Source of the DNA: Actibacterium ureilyticum | GTDB lineage: Bacteria > Pseudomonadota > Alphaproteobacteria > Rhodobacterales > Rhodobacteraceae | Length of the DNA: 64,000 bases | NCBI RefSeq assembly: GCF_002285435.1 | Contig: NZ_NSBT01000037.1 | Span: forward strand, 1,132,313-1,196,312 | Reading direction: 5' to 3' | Shown: positions 49,430 through 58,715 of the stretch, piece after piece | How positions within the stretch are numbered: position 1 is the first letter of the stretch | Layout of the letters: each line of letters opens with the position of its first letter | Program-made: the position numbers and the translations under genes | The notes under the pieces: model-generated | Told to the model about the DNA's origin: nothing | Databases searched by the model: none | What the model saw: the letters and a program-made list of their open reading frames with translations, nothing else

Positions 49430-52400
49430 TTGAAAGCGCTGTTTGTACCGAACCGCCCACCCCAGCCCCGCGCGTCGAAACGTTCCGCGCTTGCCGGATC
49501 CGTTGTCGCATTCGGTGTCCTTGCCGGGGCGCCTGCCCTGGCCGAGGTCTGCTCGGTCTCGCCCGACTATGTGAACTGGGTTACGCCCGGCACCATCGGC
49601 GGGTTGGATGTCGACCAGTCGGCAACGCTGCAATGGGGGTCGGCGGCGACCGATATCGCGATCAGCGGCCCGTTCTTCATCTGGGGCACCGAAACCTCGA
49701 TCATCCGGATCTCGGAATACCCGGAATCGCGCGGGACCTATTCGGTCAATTTCGCCTCGCCGGTCATTCACGATCTGAACGTGTTCATCGGCAACGCCGG
49801 TCGGAACGGGTTCGATCCGCTGCAATCGGCGGTCGTGGGCGATTTCAACATGGCCCTGTCGGGCGGCGGCAGCGCGAACAACCTGTTCGGCTCGGTCTCG
49901 CCGCTGGACAATCAGGGATACTTCCAGATCTTCAGCTCGGACACCGAAGGCATCGCCCCCACCACCCTGACCGGGACCGGCGGCGACGGCCTGCCGCTGG
50001 ACGGGCGGTTCTGGGTCCACGACGCCAACCTTGTGCCCGGCGACATCAACAATGGCGGTCAGGATCAGGCCTATGGCATGATCGATCTGGCCTATACCCC
50101 GCCGGCCGTGATCTCGGGCAGTTCCGACAGCATCACACAGCTGACCATGCGCCAGGTGGGCGTGGGCGTCGGGCCGACGGTCGCCCTGGGCATCCAGGCG
50201 CGGCTGAAATCCTGTATCAATGCCACAGACAACGACTTTACCGCCGCGCCCATCGACAGCAGTGCGGGCGGCACCACGCTGAGCGTTCTGACCGATGACG
50301 TGCTGAACGGTGGCAGCGTCGATACCGCGCTTCTGACCGGCAATGTGGATCTGGCGCTGGTGTCGGCCCCTGCCCCGGCGGCGGGTTCGATCACCCTGGA
50401 TACCGCGACCGGCGAGATCGACGTGGCCCCCGGCACCACGCCCGGCACCTATTTCGTCGAATACAGCCTGACCGACCGGCCCACGGGCGGCGTCACCCCC
50501 AACACCGACACCGCAACGGCAACCGTCGTGGTCGCCGCCGAGGCCGCCCCTCCAGCCAGCCCGCTGACCTGCACCCCGCAATCGGTATTCGCCCGGCCCC
50601 GCACCCAGATCGCCGGCAGCGGCAGCGCATCGGCGCTGACCCTGTCGGATATCTTCGTCTTCGACGATGTCACCAGCGATATCGACGGCAAGCCCATCGA
50701 CGCGGTGTTCCAGCTGGACAGCATCTCAAACGCCATCAACCTGGAGCTTTCGACCGGGCTTCTGGCGCGGATGACCCCGGCCGACAACGGCTATGTCACC
50801 TATCGCTTGCGGCTGGTTCAGGACGGCACCGCCACGGCAGCCAACCCCCAGGGCACGGCGATCGACCAGAGCCGTTTCAACGGGATCATCGTGCAGCAGA
50901 CCGATGTCGACAGTAACGGCACGACCGACGATTCATCGGACGTGGTCGGCCCGGTGGACCCTGCCACCCGCATCACGCATTTTAACACCGCCCCGCTGGC
51001 CGGTTTCCCGGCGCCCGGCACCCCCATCGCGATGGACCCGGCCAAGGTCGGCGACCCGACGAACTGGTTCGACGAACCCAACGAGACCGACTTCGACAAC
51101 TTTGCCACCTATGATTTCGACACCTTCGTCGAGGCCCGGTTCATCCATGGCTACACCGGCACGTCCACGAATGCCGGAACGCGCGGCTCGGGCATCCTGC
51201 TCTGCGCGATCTCGGACACCTCGACCGTGGTCGTGGCGCGCGACGACGACTATACCGCGACGCCCATCAACACGCTGTTCGGCGGTTCGACCGGCGAGGT
51301 TCTGGCCAATGACACGATCAATGGCATCCCGGCGGCCTTTCCGGGCGTGACCATCGATGTCCTGACCGAGGCCGAGCCGCAGAACCTGGGCGATCCGGTC
51401 CCGGTGCTGCAAACCTCGGGCGCCGATATCGGGCGCGTGGTGGTGCCCGCGGGCACGCCTGCCGGGGTCTATACCATCGATTACCGGCTGTGCGATTCCG
51501 TCGATCCCACCGATTGCGACCGCGCCCGCGTCACCGTGGCCGTGTTCGACGGCGACGGGGTCGATTTCGGCGATGCCCCGGTCACCTATCTGACACCGAC
51601 CCACGGCATTCCCACCACCCCGACGGTGTATCTGGGCGCAATCGCCCCGGACGCCGAACTGGTCGCCCAAAGCGATGCCGCGGCCACCGCCGACGACACC
51701 ACCGGCGTCGATGACGAGGATGCGGTCAGCTTTCCGGTCCTGACCCAGGGCATGATCAGCACGGTCAATGTCGATGTGACCGGGTCGGGCTATCTGCAGG
51801 GCTGGATCGATTTCAATGGCGACGGCGTGTTCGAAACCGGGCTGGGCGAACAGGTCGCCACCGATCTGCGCGACGATGGCACGGTCTATGACAACGTGGC
51901 CGGCGATGGCGTGATCCAGATCGACGTGGCGGTGCCCACCGATGCCACCACATCGACCACCTATGCGCGGTTCCGCTATTCGAACGAGGCCGGGCTGAGC
52001 ACGTCGAGCTTTGCCGTCGACGGCGAGGTCGAGGACTATTCCCTGATCATCGCGGCCGCCGATCTGGTCGACCGTGGCGATGCGCCCGCCAGCTATGGCG
52101 ATCCGCGCCACGCGGTCGTGCCCGAGATCTATCTGGGTGCGGGTCTGCCGGACACCGAAACCGTGCCGCAGAACAGCCTGAACGCCGATGCCGACGACCT
52201 GGCCGGGATCGACGACGAGGACGGCATCGCCAGCTTCCCCGTGCTGGTCGCGGGCACCACCGTGCCGCTGACCGTGGCGACCCATGAAACGCTGAGCCTG
52301 CAACTGGACCTGGGCCTGCCGGTATCCAGCGGCATCACCAACCTGCAGCTCTGGATCGATTTCGACCAGAACGGCAGCTTCGACGCCGATGAACAGATCG

Positions 52401-55300
52401 CCACCGATTACCGCGACGGCGGCACCGGCGACACCGATGGCAGCTTCAACAACCAGATCATTCTGGACATCCCCGTGCCCGCCGATATCGGCAACGGCAC
52501 CAGCTATGCCCGGGTGCGCTGGTCGACCAGCAGCGGCGTGACCGCCGATCCCTTCGACGGCTTCAACCTGGATGGCGAGGTCGAGGATTACCTGGTCACC
52601 CTGTCGAACCCCAATGGGCCGCTGGTCTGTTCGGACACGTTCTATATGGTCGCGACGGAAACCGCGCAGAACCTGCCCGCGCTCAGCGAGCTGCTGATCA
52701 CCGAATCCGGTGGCACCTATACGCTCAGCCAGAACCTGCTGCCGCCCGACTATACCGGCAATTATCTGGTCACCGGCTGGGGCTATAACGAGCTGGACGG
52801 GTATATCTATGGCGTGCGCCAAAGCCCGCGGTCGCTGATGCGGATCAATGCCTCTGGCGCGGTGCAAGAGGTCGCGGACCTGTCGGCGCTGACACTGGAA
52901 TCGCCCGATACAAGCAGCGACATCCTGCCCAATGGCATCATGCTCTACATGTCGGGCAGCAATTTCGGCCGCTATCAGTTGCTGGATATATCGGACCCCG
53001 CAAACCCGGTTGCGCTGGGGGTGCTGGATGCGGGTGCGGGGGCGCCTTATGGGCGCGACATCGCCTATAACCCGCGTGACGGTCTGATGTATTTCATCGA
53101 CTCCAACCGCGATATCTATGCCTTCGATCCGCTGAACGGCACGCCGGGCACCACCACCGTCAACCTGGTGGGCAATGTCCCCCTGCCCGCTGGCATATTC
53201 TCGATGGATCCGGATTCGGTGTGGTTCGACGGCTCGGGTTTCCTCTATGCCTTCGACAACCAGTCGCGGCAGGTCTTCGCGGTCGAGATCGGCGCCGCCG
53301 GCAACTATCCCGCCAGCTTCGCCTTTATCGAGGTCGAAGGCACGGTCGCCAACCTGACCTATCAGGGCAATGACGGCGCATCGTGCCGCGCGCCCGGTCC
53401 CTTTGCCTCGACCCTCTTTGCCGAGGGCAGCATCACCGGCACGCTTTACCAGGACGCCAACGGGTCAGGCGCTTTCGACACGGGCGAGACCGTGCTGCCC
53501 GCCGGGATCGCGGTTGCGCTGCATGATGACAATGGCACGCCCGCGGATCCCGCCGACGACACACTGATGGCCACGGTCGACACGCTGGCCGATGGCACCT
53601 ATCGCTTCGACAGCGTGAATGCGACCCTGACCTATCGGATCGAGGTCGACGCCGCCGACCCCGAGATCCCGGCCGGTCTGGCGCCGTCGACCGCCAATCC
53701 GCTGACCGGTGTGACCGTCACCACCGGGGCGACCACCGCGGGGCAGGATTTCGGCTTTGCCGCCGCGCCCGCCTCGGCCGATCTGGCGCTGACCAAGACC
53801 GTTCTGGACGCCGCCAGCGGCCAGCCCACGACCGAGGCCATCGCCGGTGCGGAACTGGATTTCGTCCTGACCGTCACCAATGACGGCCCGGGCAGCCCCA
53901 GCGGTGTCACGGTGCGCGACCTGATCCCCGATGGCTATGCCTATGTCTCTGACGATGCCGCCGCGCAGGGCGACAGCTATGACACGGGCACCGGGATCTG
54001 GACGCTGGGCGACGTGCCCACGGGCAGCAGCCACAGCCTGACCATCCGGGTCGCGATGCGCGAAAGCGGCGAGCACACCAACGTGGCCGAGATCACCGCA
54101 TCCAGCCTGGCCGATCCCGACAGCGATCCGGCGACCGGCCCGCTGGTGGACGATCTGGGCGACGGCGTGGCCGATGACGACGAGGCCAGCGCCAGCGTCG
54201 CGCTCAGCGGGCTGGGGGCCACCCTGTCGGGCACGGTCTTTATCGACAACGGCGCGGGCGCCACCGCCTTTGACGGGCTTCAGGCCGGGGCCGAGGTCGG
54301 GACCGACCGCGCAACGCTTCAGGTGTTCGACAGCACCGGCACGCTGATCGACACGCCCCCGCTGGCCGCCGATGGCAGCTGGTCGCTGACCCTGCCGGCC
54401 GGCTACGCCGACGCGGTGACGCTGACCCTGCTGCCGGATCCGGGCCTGTACCCCGTGTCCGAAACCGCCGCCGCCCTGCCGGGTCTGGTGAACCCCGATC
54501 CGCGCGATGGCAGCCTGACCTTCACCCCGGTTGCCGGTGACAGCTATGCCGGTCTGGACATGGGCGTCATCGAGGGCGCGCGCCTGAACGAAGATCAGCA
54601 AAGCGCGATCCGCCCCGGTCAGGTCGTGTCGCTGCGGCACGAATACCTGGCCGATGCACCGGGCAACGTCACGTTCTCGGTCGATCTGCAGGACAGCAAT
54701 GCCGCGGACGGGTTCTCCACCGGGCTGTTCCTGGACGAAACCTGCGACGGCAATGCCGATCAGCCGATCACCGCACCGCTGCCGACGCAGGCCGGTACGC
54801 TGATCTGCGTGATCGCGCGGGTTTCGGCCTCGTCCGGGGTGGGACAGGGCACCTATTACAGCTTCGATGTGCTGGCCCAGACCGCCTATCCCGATATCGG
54901 GCTGACCGAGGAACACCGCAACCGCGACCGGCTGACGGTGGAATCCGCACAAGGGGCGCTGTCGCTGTCCAAGACCGTGCGCAACGTGACCCAGGGCACG
55001 CCCGAGGGGGTCAGCAACGGTGCGGCGGCGGGCGATGTGCTGGAATACCGGATCTATCTGGAAAACACCGGCACCCTGCCCGCGTCCGAGATCCATATCT
55101 ATGACCGGACACCGCCCTATACCGTGCTGGCCGGGCCGATCCCCAGCCCGGTCACGATCGAGCCCGGCGTGACCTGCGACCTGGCGGTGCCCGCGACCAA
55201 CGCGGCGGGATATGCGGGCGATCTGCGCTGGGATTGCAGCGGGTTCTATTCGCCCGGCGGCAACGGATCGGTCAGCTTCCAGGTGCGTGTCGCGCCCTGA
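49430..55300 (+). CDS. Giant modular surface protein with GEVED, SdrD-type and DUF11 domains
   Basis: A 1956-aa protein. The start is most likely TTG 49430, with AAGGA 7 bases upstream and a leader (SKRSALAGSVVAFGVLAGAP to ALA) right after; an ATG 81 bases upstream would add an unlikely N-terminus. Order by residue: strand-rich anchor-type N-domain (50-270), Ig-like repeats (270-700), two GEVED domains (about 712-873 and 882-1057, ending VEDYSLII and VEDYLVTL), a DUF6923-like propeller (1065-1320), SdrD-B-like domains (1330-1443 and 1598-1713) and DUF11 domains (1448-1590 and 1842-1956). No barrel or anchor motif; it ends SFQVRVAP. Probably a calcium-stabilised adhesin or filament secreted across both membranes. 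Confidence 0.82.
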   Translation: MKALFVPNRPPQPRASKRSALAGSVVAFGVLAGAPALAEVCSVSPDYVNWVTPGTIGGLDVDQSATLQWGSAATDIAISGPFFIWGTETSIIRISEYPESRGTYSVNFASPVIHDLNVFIGNAGRNGFDPLQSAVVGDFNMALSGGGSANNLFGSVSPLDNQGYFQIFSSDTEGIAPTTLTGTGGDGLPLDGRFWVHDANLVPGDINNGGQDQAYGMIDLAYTPPAVISGSSDSITQLTMRQVGVGVGPTVALGIQARLKSCINATDNDFTAAPIDSSAGGTTLSVLTDDVLNGGSVDTALLTGNVDLALVSAPAPAAGSITLDTATGEIDVAPGTTPGTYFVEYSLTDRPTGGVTPNTDTATATVVVAAEAAPPASPLTCTPQSVFARPRTQIAGSGSASALTLSDIFVFDDVTSDIDGKPIDAVFQLDSISNAINLELSTGLLARMTPADNGYVTYRLRLVQDGTATAANPQGTAIDQSRFNGIIVQQTDVDSNGTTDDSSDVVGPVDPATRITHFNTAPLAGFPAPGTPIAMDPAKVGDPTNWFDEPNETDFDNFATYDFDTFVEARFIHGYTGTSTNAGTRGSGILLCAISDTSTVVVARDDDYTATPINTLFGGSTGEVLANDTINGIPAAFPGVTIDVLTEAEPQNLGDPVPVLQTSGADIGRVVVPAGTPAGVYTIDYRLCDSVDPTDCDRARVTVAVFDGDGVDFGDAPVTYLTPTHGIPTTPTVYLGAIAPDAELVAQSDAAATADDTTGVDDEDAVSFPVLTQGMISTVNVDVTGSGYLQGWIDFNGDGVFETGLGEQVATDLRDDGTVYDNVAGDGVIQIDVAVPTDATTSTTYARFRYSNEAGLSTSSFAVDGEVEDYSLIIAAADLVDRGDAPASYGDPRHAVVPEIYLGAGLPDTETVPQNSLNADADDLAGIDDEDGIASFPVLVAGTTVPLTVATHETLSLQLDLGLPVSSGITNLQLWIDFDQNGSFDADEQIATDYRDGGTGDTDGSFNNQIILDIPVPADIGNGTSYARVRWSTSSGVTADPFDGFNLDGEVEDYLVTLSNPNGPLVCSDTFYMVATETAQNLPALSELLITESGGTYTLSQNLLPPDYTGNYLVTGWGYNELDGYIYGVRQSPRSLMRINASGAVQEVADLSALTLESPDTSSDILPNGIMLYMSGSNFGRYQLLDISDPANPVALGVLDAGAGAPYGRDIAYNPRDGLMYFIDSNRDIYAFDPLNGTPGTTTVNLVGNVPLPAGIFSMDPDSVWFDGSGFLYAFDNQSRQVFAVEIGAAGNYPASFAFIEVEGTVANLTYQGNDGASCRAPGPFASTLFAEGSITGTLYQDANGSGAFDTGETVLPAGIAVALHDDNGTPADPADDTLMATVDTLADGTYRFDSVNATLTYRIEVDAADPEIPAGLAPSTANPLTGVTVTTGATTAGQDFGFAAAPASADLALTKTVLDAASGQPTTEAIAGAELDFVLTVTNDGPGSPSGVTVRDLIPDGYAYVSDDAAAQGDSYDTGTGIWTLGDVPTGSSHSLTIRVAMRESGEHTNVAEITASSLADPDSDPATGPLVDDLGDGVADDDEASASVALSGLGATLSGTVFIDNGAGATAFDGLQAGAEVGTDRATLQVFDSTGTLIDTPPLAADGSWSLTLPAGYADAVTLTLLPDPGLYPVSETAAALPGLVNPDPRDGSLTFTPVAGDSYAGLDMGVIEGARLNEDQQSAIRPGQVVSLRHEYLADAPGNVTFSVDLQDSNAADGFSTGLFLDETCDGNADQPITAPLPTQAGTLICVIARVSASSGVGQGTYYSFDVLAQTAYPDIGLTEEHRNRDRLTVESAQGALSLSKTVRNVTQGTPEGVSNGAAAGDVLEYRIYLENTGTLPASEIHIYDRTPPYTVLAGPIPSPVTIEPGVTCDLAVPATNAAGYAGDLRWDCSGFYSPGGNGSVSFQVRVAP

Positions 55301-55356
55301 TCCCCGGCCCGGCGGGTGGCCTGTCCGGCCACCCGCAGCGCCCGTTTTTTGCACAG

Positions 55357-55382
55357 CGCACCCTGCCCGAAGGCAGGGTGCG
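55357..55382 (+). terminator. Hairpin after the 1956-aa gene
   Basis: An 11-bp perfect stem, CGCACCCTGCC with GGCAGGGTGCG around the stable loop CGAA, 57 bases past the stop. It is followed only by TTCATCCATTC, so termination may be partial. Confidence 0.6.
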
Positions 55383-55497
55383 TTCATCCATTCATGAACA
55401 AAGGATTAACGGAAAATGAGCCGTCTATGAATTGCACCCATCCCCGCCGGAGAGTCTGTTAGCGATTTCGGGCCAAGTCGAGACAAAGGAAAACGAC

Positions 55498-56352
55498 ATG
55501 ACCAGTTTGAACTTCGCGGCCCTTTCCGTTGCGGTCGCGCTGTCTGGCGGATCAGCCGCCTTGGCGGGTGGGGATGCTGTTGCCGATGACGTGATCACGG
55601 CCCAACGTGCCGCGCTGGCCGCCAGCACGGACGGCGCCGGGTTCGGCCCGCAATCGCCGCGCGACATCGACGCCGCGGCAGGCGAGAACATGCGCGCCTT
55701 TCAACCCGCGCCAGAACACACCCGGATGAACCTGTGCAACATTCATTTTCACGAGGGGGCCGAGCACAAGGGCGGTGAATTCACCACCTATGTCGGCAAT
55801 GGCGACGGCAAGGGCTACAATACCGGCTTTGCCTATTCCGGCACCCTGACCGAAGCCGAGCTGGCGCCGCTGGACGCGCCGGTCGCGGACAAGGGCCATG
55901 GCGGCCTGGTGCCGGGCGACACGATCGAGGTGCATTGCGTGCACACCACCGCCCAGGTCAAACCCGGGCCGACCCTGGCCGCGTGTCTGGGCGAGGCGAT
56001 CGGGAACCCCCAGCTCAGGGTCGAAACCCAGGTCATGGTGCTGGTGAACGACCGCGCGGCCATGGATTTCGCCAAACTGGCCGAGGTCGGACAGATCGAC
56101 GGCTATCACCAGGCGCTGAACATCCCCGACACCACCGGCGATCCGGTGCAATACGAAGGGTCGTCCACCGGGCCGGGCTATAACGAGACAGGCTCGCCCT
56201 ATCAGGTGTCGTGGAGCGTGCGTCCGCAGGTCGTCAAGGTCGACATCGCCACGGTCGCGACCTGGCTGGAGGACAATATCTTCGACGAGGATCACGCCCA
56301 TGGTGTGCGCAACCTGGTGAAGAACCCCGCGCTTCTGTCGCAGATCGACTGA
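55498..56352 (+). CDS. Delta-class carbonic anhydrase
   Basis: A 284-aa secreted protein that I assign, from memory of the family, to delta-class carbonic anhydrase, first known from marine diatoms and found in some marine bacteria. A signal peptide (about 1-25, ending near ALAGG) places it in the periplasm. The core NLCNIHFHEGAEHKGGEFTT supplies two metal-binding histidines with adjacent Glu/His, and EVHCVHTTAQV supplies the third. It would interconvert CO2 and bicarbonate outside the membrane. ATG 55498 follows AAAGGA. The two-component system next to it may respond to carbonate or pH but is not clearly in the same operon. Confidence 0.72.
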   Translation: MTSLNFAALSVAVALSGGSAALAGGDAVADDVITAQRAALAASTDGAGFGPQSPRDIDAAAGENMRAFQPAPEHTRMNLCNIHFHEGAEHKGGEFTTYVGNGDGKGYNTGFAYSGTLTEAELAPLDAPVADKGHGGLVPGDTIEVHCVHTTAQVKPGPTLAACLGEAIGNPQLRVETQVMVLVNDRAAMDFAKLAEVGQIDGYHQALNIPDTTGDPVQYEGSSTGPGYNETGSPYQVSWSVRPQVVKVDIATVATWLEDNIFDEDHAHGVRNLVKNPALLSQID

Positions 56353-56442
56353 ACCGCGCGGTAACAAACAAACGGCCCTTCGGTGGGAACATCGGGGGGC
56401 CTGCGGGCTTTCAAAACGCGGCCTTTCCCGATAGCCAAGGGT

Positions 56443-58023
56443 ATGTTGTTTCGGACCAAATTCCTGCTGGCAAATGCCATTCTGGCCTGTGTCGCGCTTG
56501 GCTGCGCGATCGTACTGATCATCTCGACCGGGCAAAGCGAAAACAACCAGACCCGCACCACGCTGGCCTATGAAAGCCTGTCGGGGTATCTGCAGCTTTC
56601 GGGGTCGGTGTTCCGGACCTTCAAACAGGCGCGGCGGGATCTGCTTTCGGGATCGGGGCGGCTGGCATTCGATCTGGCGGAGGCGCGGGGGAACATCCTG
56701 AACACCTTCGATGTGCTGGAACAGGCGACCATCGCCGAGGATGCGCTGAACCGCGCCAATGACGGGGCGCTGGCGAATGTCCACCGGCTGCGGGCGGCGA
56801 CCACACATGCGCTGGACCGGATCAAGACGGCATCCGAACTGATCCAGTCGGGCGACACCGACGCGGGCAGCGCGCTTGCCGTCGACGTTCTGGAACAGCA
56901 GGTCGATATCGAGATCGGCGGGATGATCGAGGCTGGCATCGCCCAGGAACGCCAAAACCTGCAAAGGCTCCACGAAGAGCTGCAGCAGTTCAACGAATTG
57001 TCGAAAACCATTGCCATCCTGTCCGCCTTGACCGCCCTTTTCGTGACCATCGCGGTTCTGGTGTTCCTGGCGCGCCGGCTGTCATCGGGGCTGAAGGCGC
57101 TGGAGATTGGCGCGCAGCAATTCGCCTCGGCCAATCTGGCGCATGTCATCGACCTTCCGGGGACCGACGAGCTTTCGGAGCTCGGCAACAGCTTCAACCG
57201 GATGGCACAAGAGATCCAGACGGAACGGCAGGCCTCGGAGCGGATCAAGCAGGACCTGGAGGTCACGGTCCGCGAACGGACCGAGGCCCTGTCACAGGCC
57301 AATGGCGCGCTGCATGAACGCGACCGGCTGCGCCGTCAGTTCTTTGCCGATATCGGACATGAGCTGCGCACCCCCGTCACCGCGATCCGGGGCGAGGCCG
57401 AGGTCGCGCTGCGGTCGCGCCAGGACCGGGAACAGAATTATGGCGAGGCGCTGACCCGCATCGTCACCCTGACCAAGCAGTTGACGGATTATGTCTCGGA
57501 CCTGTTCCTGATCGCGCGCGAACAGGCCGAGATGCTGGATTTCCGGCAGCAGGTGCTGGATTTGAACGCGCCGGTGCGCCAGAGCGTCGAGGATCTGCGC
57601 GCAATGATCCGCGAAAGCGGGGCGACGCTGATCCTGGATCTGTCGCCGGACGGGCTGCGGATCGAAGGCGACGCAAAGCGCATCGTGCAGCTGGTGCAGG
57701 TGCTGATCACCAACGCGCTTTGCCACGCGCCCCGGGGGGTCACGATCACGGTGGTGACCCGGAATGCCGATGGCCACGCGATGCTGGCGATCGGCGATGA
57801 CGGGCCGGGCATCCCCGAACGCGATCGCGCGCGGATCTTCGACCGGCTGGTCCGTGGGCCGTCGCAACGGTTTCGCCACGCGGGCGGCACCGGTCTGGGG
57901 CTGGCCATCGCGAAATCCATCACCCAAGCGCATGGCGGGGCCATTGCGGTCGGGGAAAGCCCCGCAGGCGGCGCCAATTTCGTCGCCCGCTTTCCGCTGG
58001 CACCGAAAGGAGGCGGTACGTGA
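56443..58023 (+). CDS. Membrane sensor histidine kinase with HAMP domain
   Basis: A 526-aa kinase. Helix 1 is at about 8-26 and helix 2 at about 188-210, with a helical periplasmic sensor between them (about 30-185). HAMP follows (about 211-265), then a coiled coil. The HisKA domain has H306 in IGHELRTPVTAI. The ATPase domain has N-box LITNALCHAPRG, G1 IGDDGPGIP and G2 GGTGLGLAIAK. ATG 56443 with a preceding AAGGG is preferred over GTG 56383, which would add 20 residues before the first helix. It overlaps its regulator by 4 bases (GTGA). Confidence 0.9.
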   Translation: MLFRTKFLLANAILACVALGCAIVLIISTGQSENNQTRTTLAYESLSGYLQLSGSVFRTFKQARRDLLSGSGRLAFDLAEARGNILNTFDVLEQATIAEDALNRANDGALANVHRLRAATTHALDRIKTASELIQSGDTDAGSALAVDVLEQQVDIEIGGMIEAGIAQERQNLQRLHEELQQFNELSKTIAILSALTALFVTIAVLVFLARRLSSGLKALEIGAQQFASANLAHVIDLPGTDELSELGNSFNRMAQEIQTERQASERIKQDLEVTVRERTEALSQANGALHERDRLRRQFFADIGHELRTPVTAIRGEAEVALRSRQDREQNYGEALTRIVTLTKQLTDYVSDLFLIAREQAEMLDFRQQVLDLNAPVRQSVEDLRAMIRESGATLILDLSPDGLRIEGDAKRIVQLVQVLITNALCHAPRGVTITVVTRNADGHAMLAIGDDGPGIPERDRARIFDRLVRGPSQRFRHAGGTGLGLAIAKSITQAHGGAIAVGESPAGGANFVARFPLAPKGGGT

Positions 58024-58703
58024 AGATACTGGTGATCGAAGACGACAACCGGATTGCCGAATTCCTGATCCGCGGCCTGCGCGCCGAGGGCCACGTGCTG
58101 CAACTGGCCACGGATGGCGATGCCGGGTTTCACGCCGCACGCACCGACGATCACGACGCGATCATCCTGGACCTGATGCTGCCGGGCATGGACGGGCGCG
58201 AGATCTGCCAGAACCTGCGGGTGGCCGGGATCCGGACCAAGATCCTGATGCTGACCGCGCTGGAAGCGACCGAGGATGTGGTGCGGGGGCTGCGGATGGG
58301 GGCGGATGACTATCTGACCAAGCCTTTCGCCTTTGACGAGCTGGTCGCCCGGCTGGAGGTGTTCGGCCGCGCGTTGCAAACGGGCGGCGACGCCGTGGGC
58401 GCGGCACAGGTGCTGAGCGCGGGCGATCTGCGCTTCGATACCGAGTCGCTGACCGTCACCTATGCCGGGGCCCGGATCGAGCTGACCTCGCTGGAATATG
58501 CGCTGCTGGAATTCCTGATGTCCGAAAGTGGGCGTGTGGTCAGCCGGGCGCGCATTCTGCAGAATGTCTGGGGCGCGCATCAGGATCCGTTGACCAATAT
58601 CGTCGATGTCTATGTCGGGCGGCTGCGGGCCAAGCTGGCGGCGCAGGGCGGCACGGATATCATCAAGACCATCCGCGGCCGGGGATACCGGCTGGACGGG
58701 TGA
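58020..58703 (+). CDS. OmpR/PhoB-family response regulator
   Basis: A 227-aa regulator. The receiver has E/D 7-9 and phospho-acceptor D51 (AIILDLMLPG) and K in LTKPFAF. The C-terminal winged helix (about 130-227) ends with the family hallmark TIRGRGYRLDG. It starts at GTG 58020, with AAGGAGG 9 bases upstream, inside the kinase gene end. It forms a pair with the kinase at 56443-58023. Confidence 0.93.
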   Translation: MKILVIEDDNRIAEFLIRGLRAEGHVLQLATDGDAGFHAARTDDHDAIILDLMLPGMDGREICQNLRVAGIRTKILMLTALEATEDVVRGLRMGADDYLTKPFAFDELVARLEVFGRALQTGGDAVGAAQVLSAGDLRFDTESLTVTYAGARIELTSLEYALLEFLMSESGRVVSRARILQNVWGAHQDPLTNIVDVYVGRLRAKLAAQGGTDIIKTIRGRGYRLDG

Positions 58704-58715
58704 CCGGCGCCCCCG

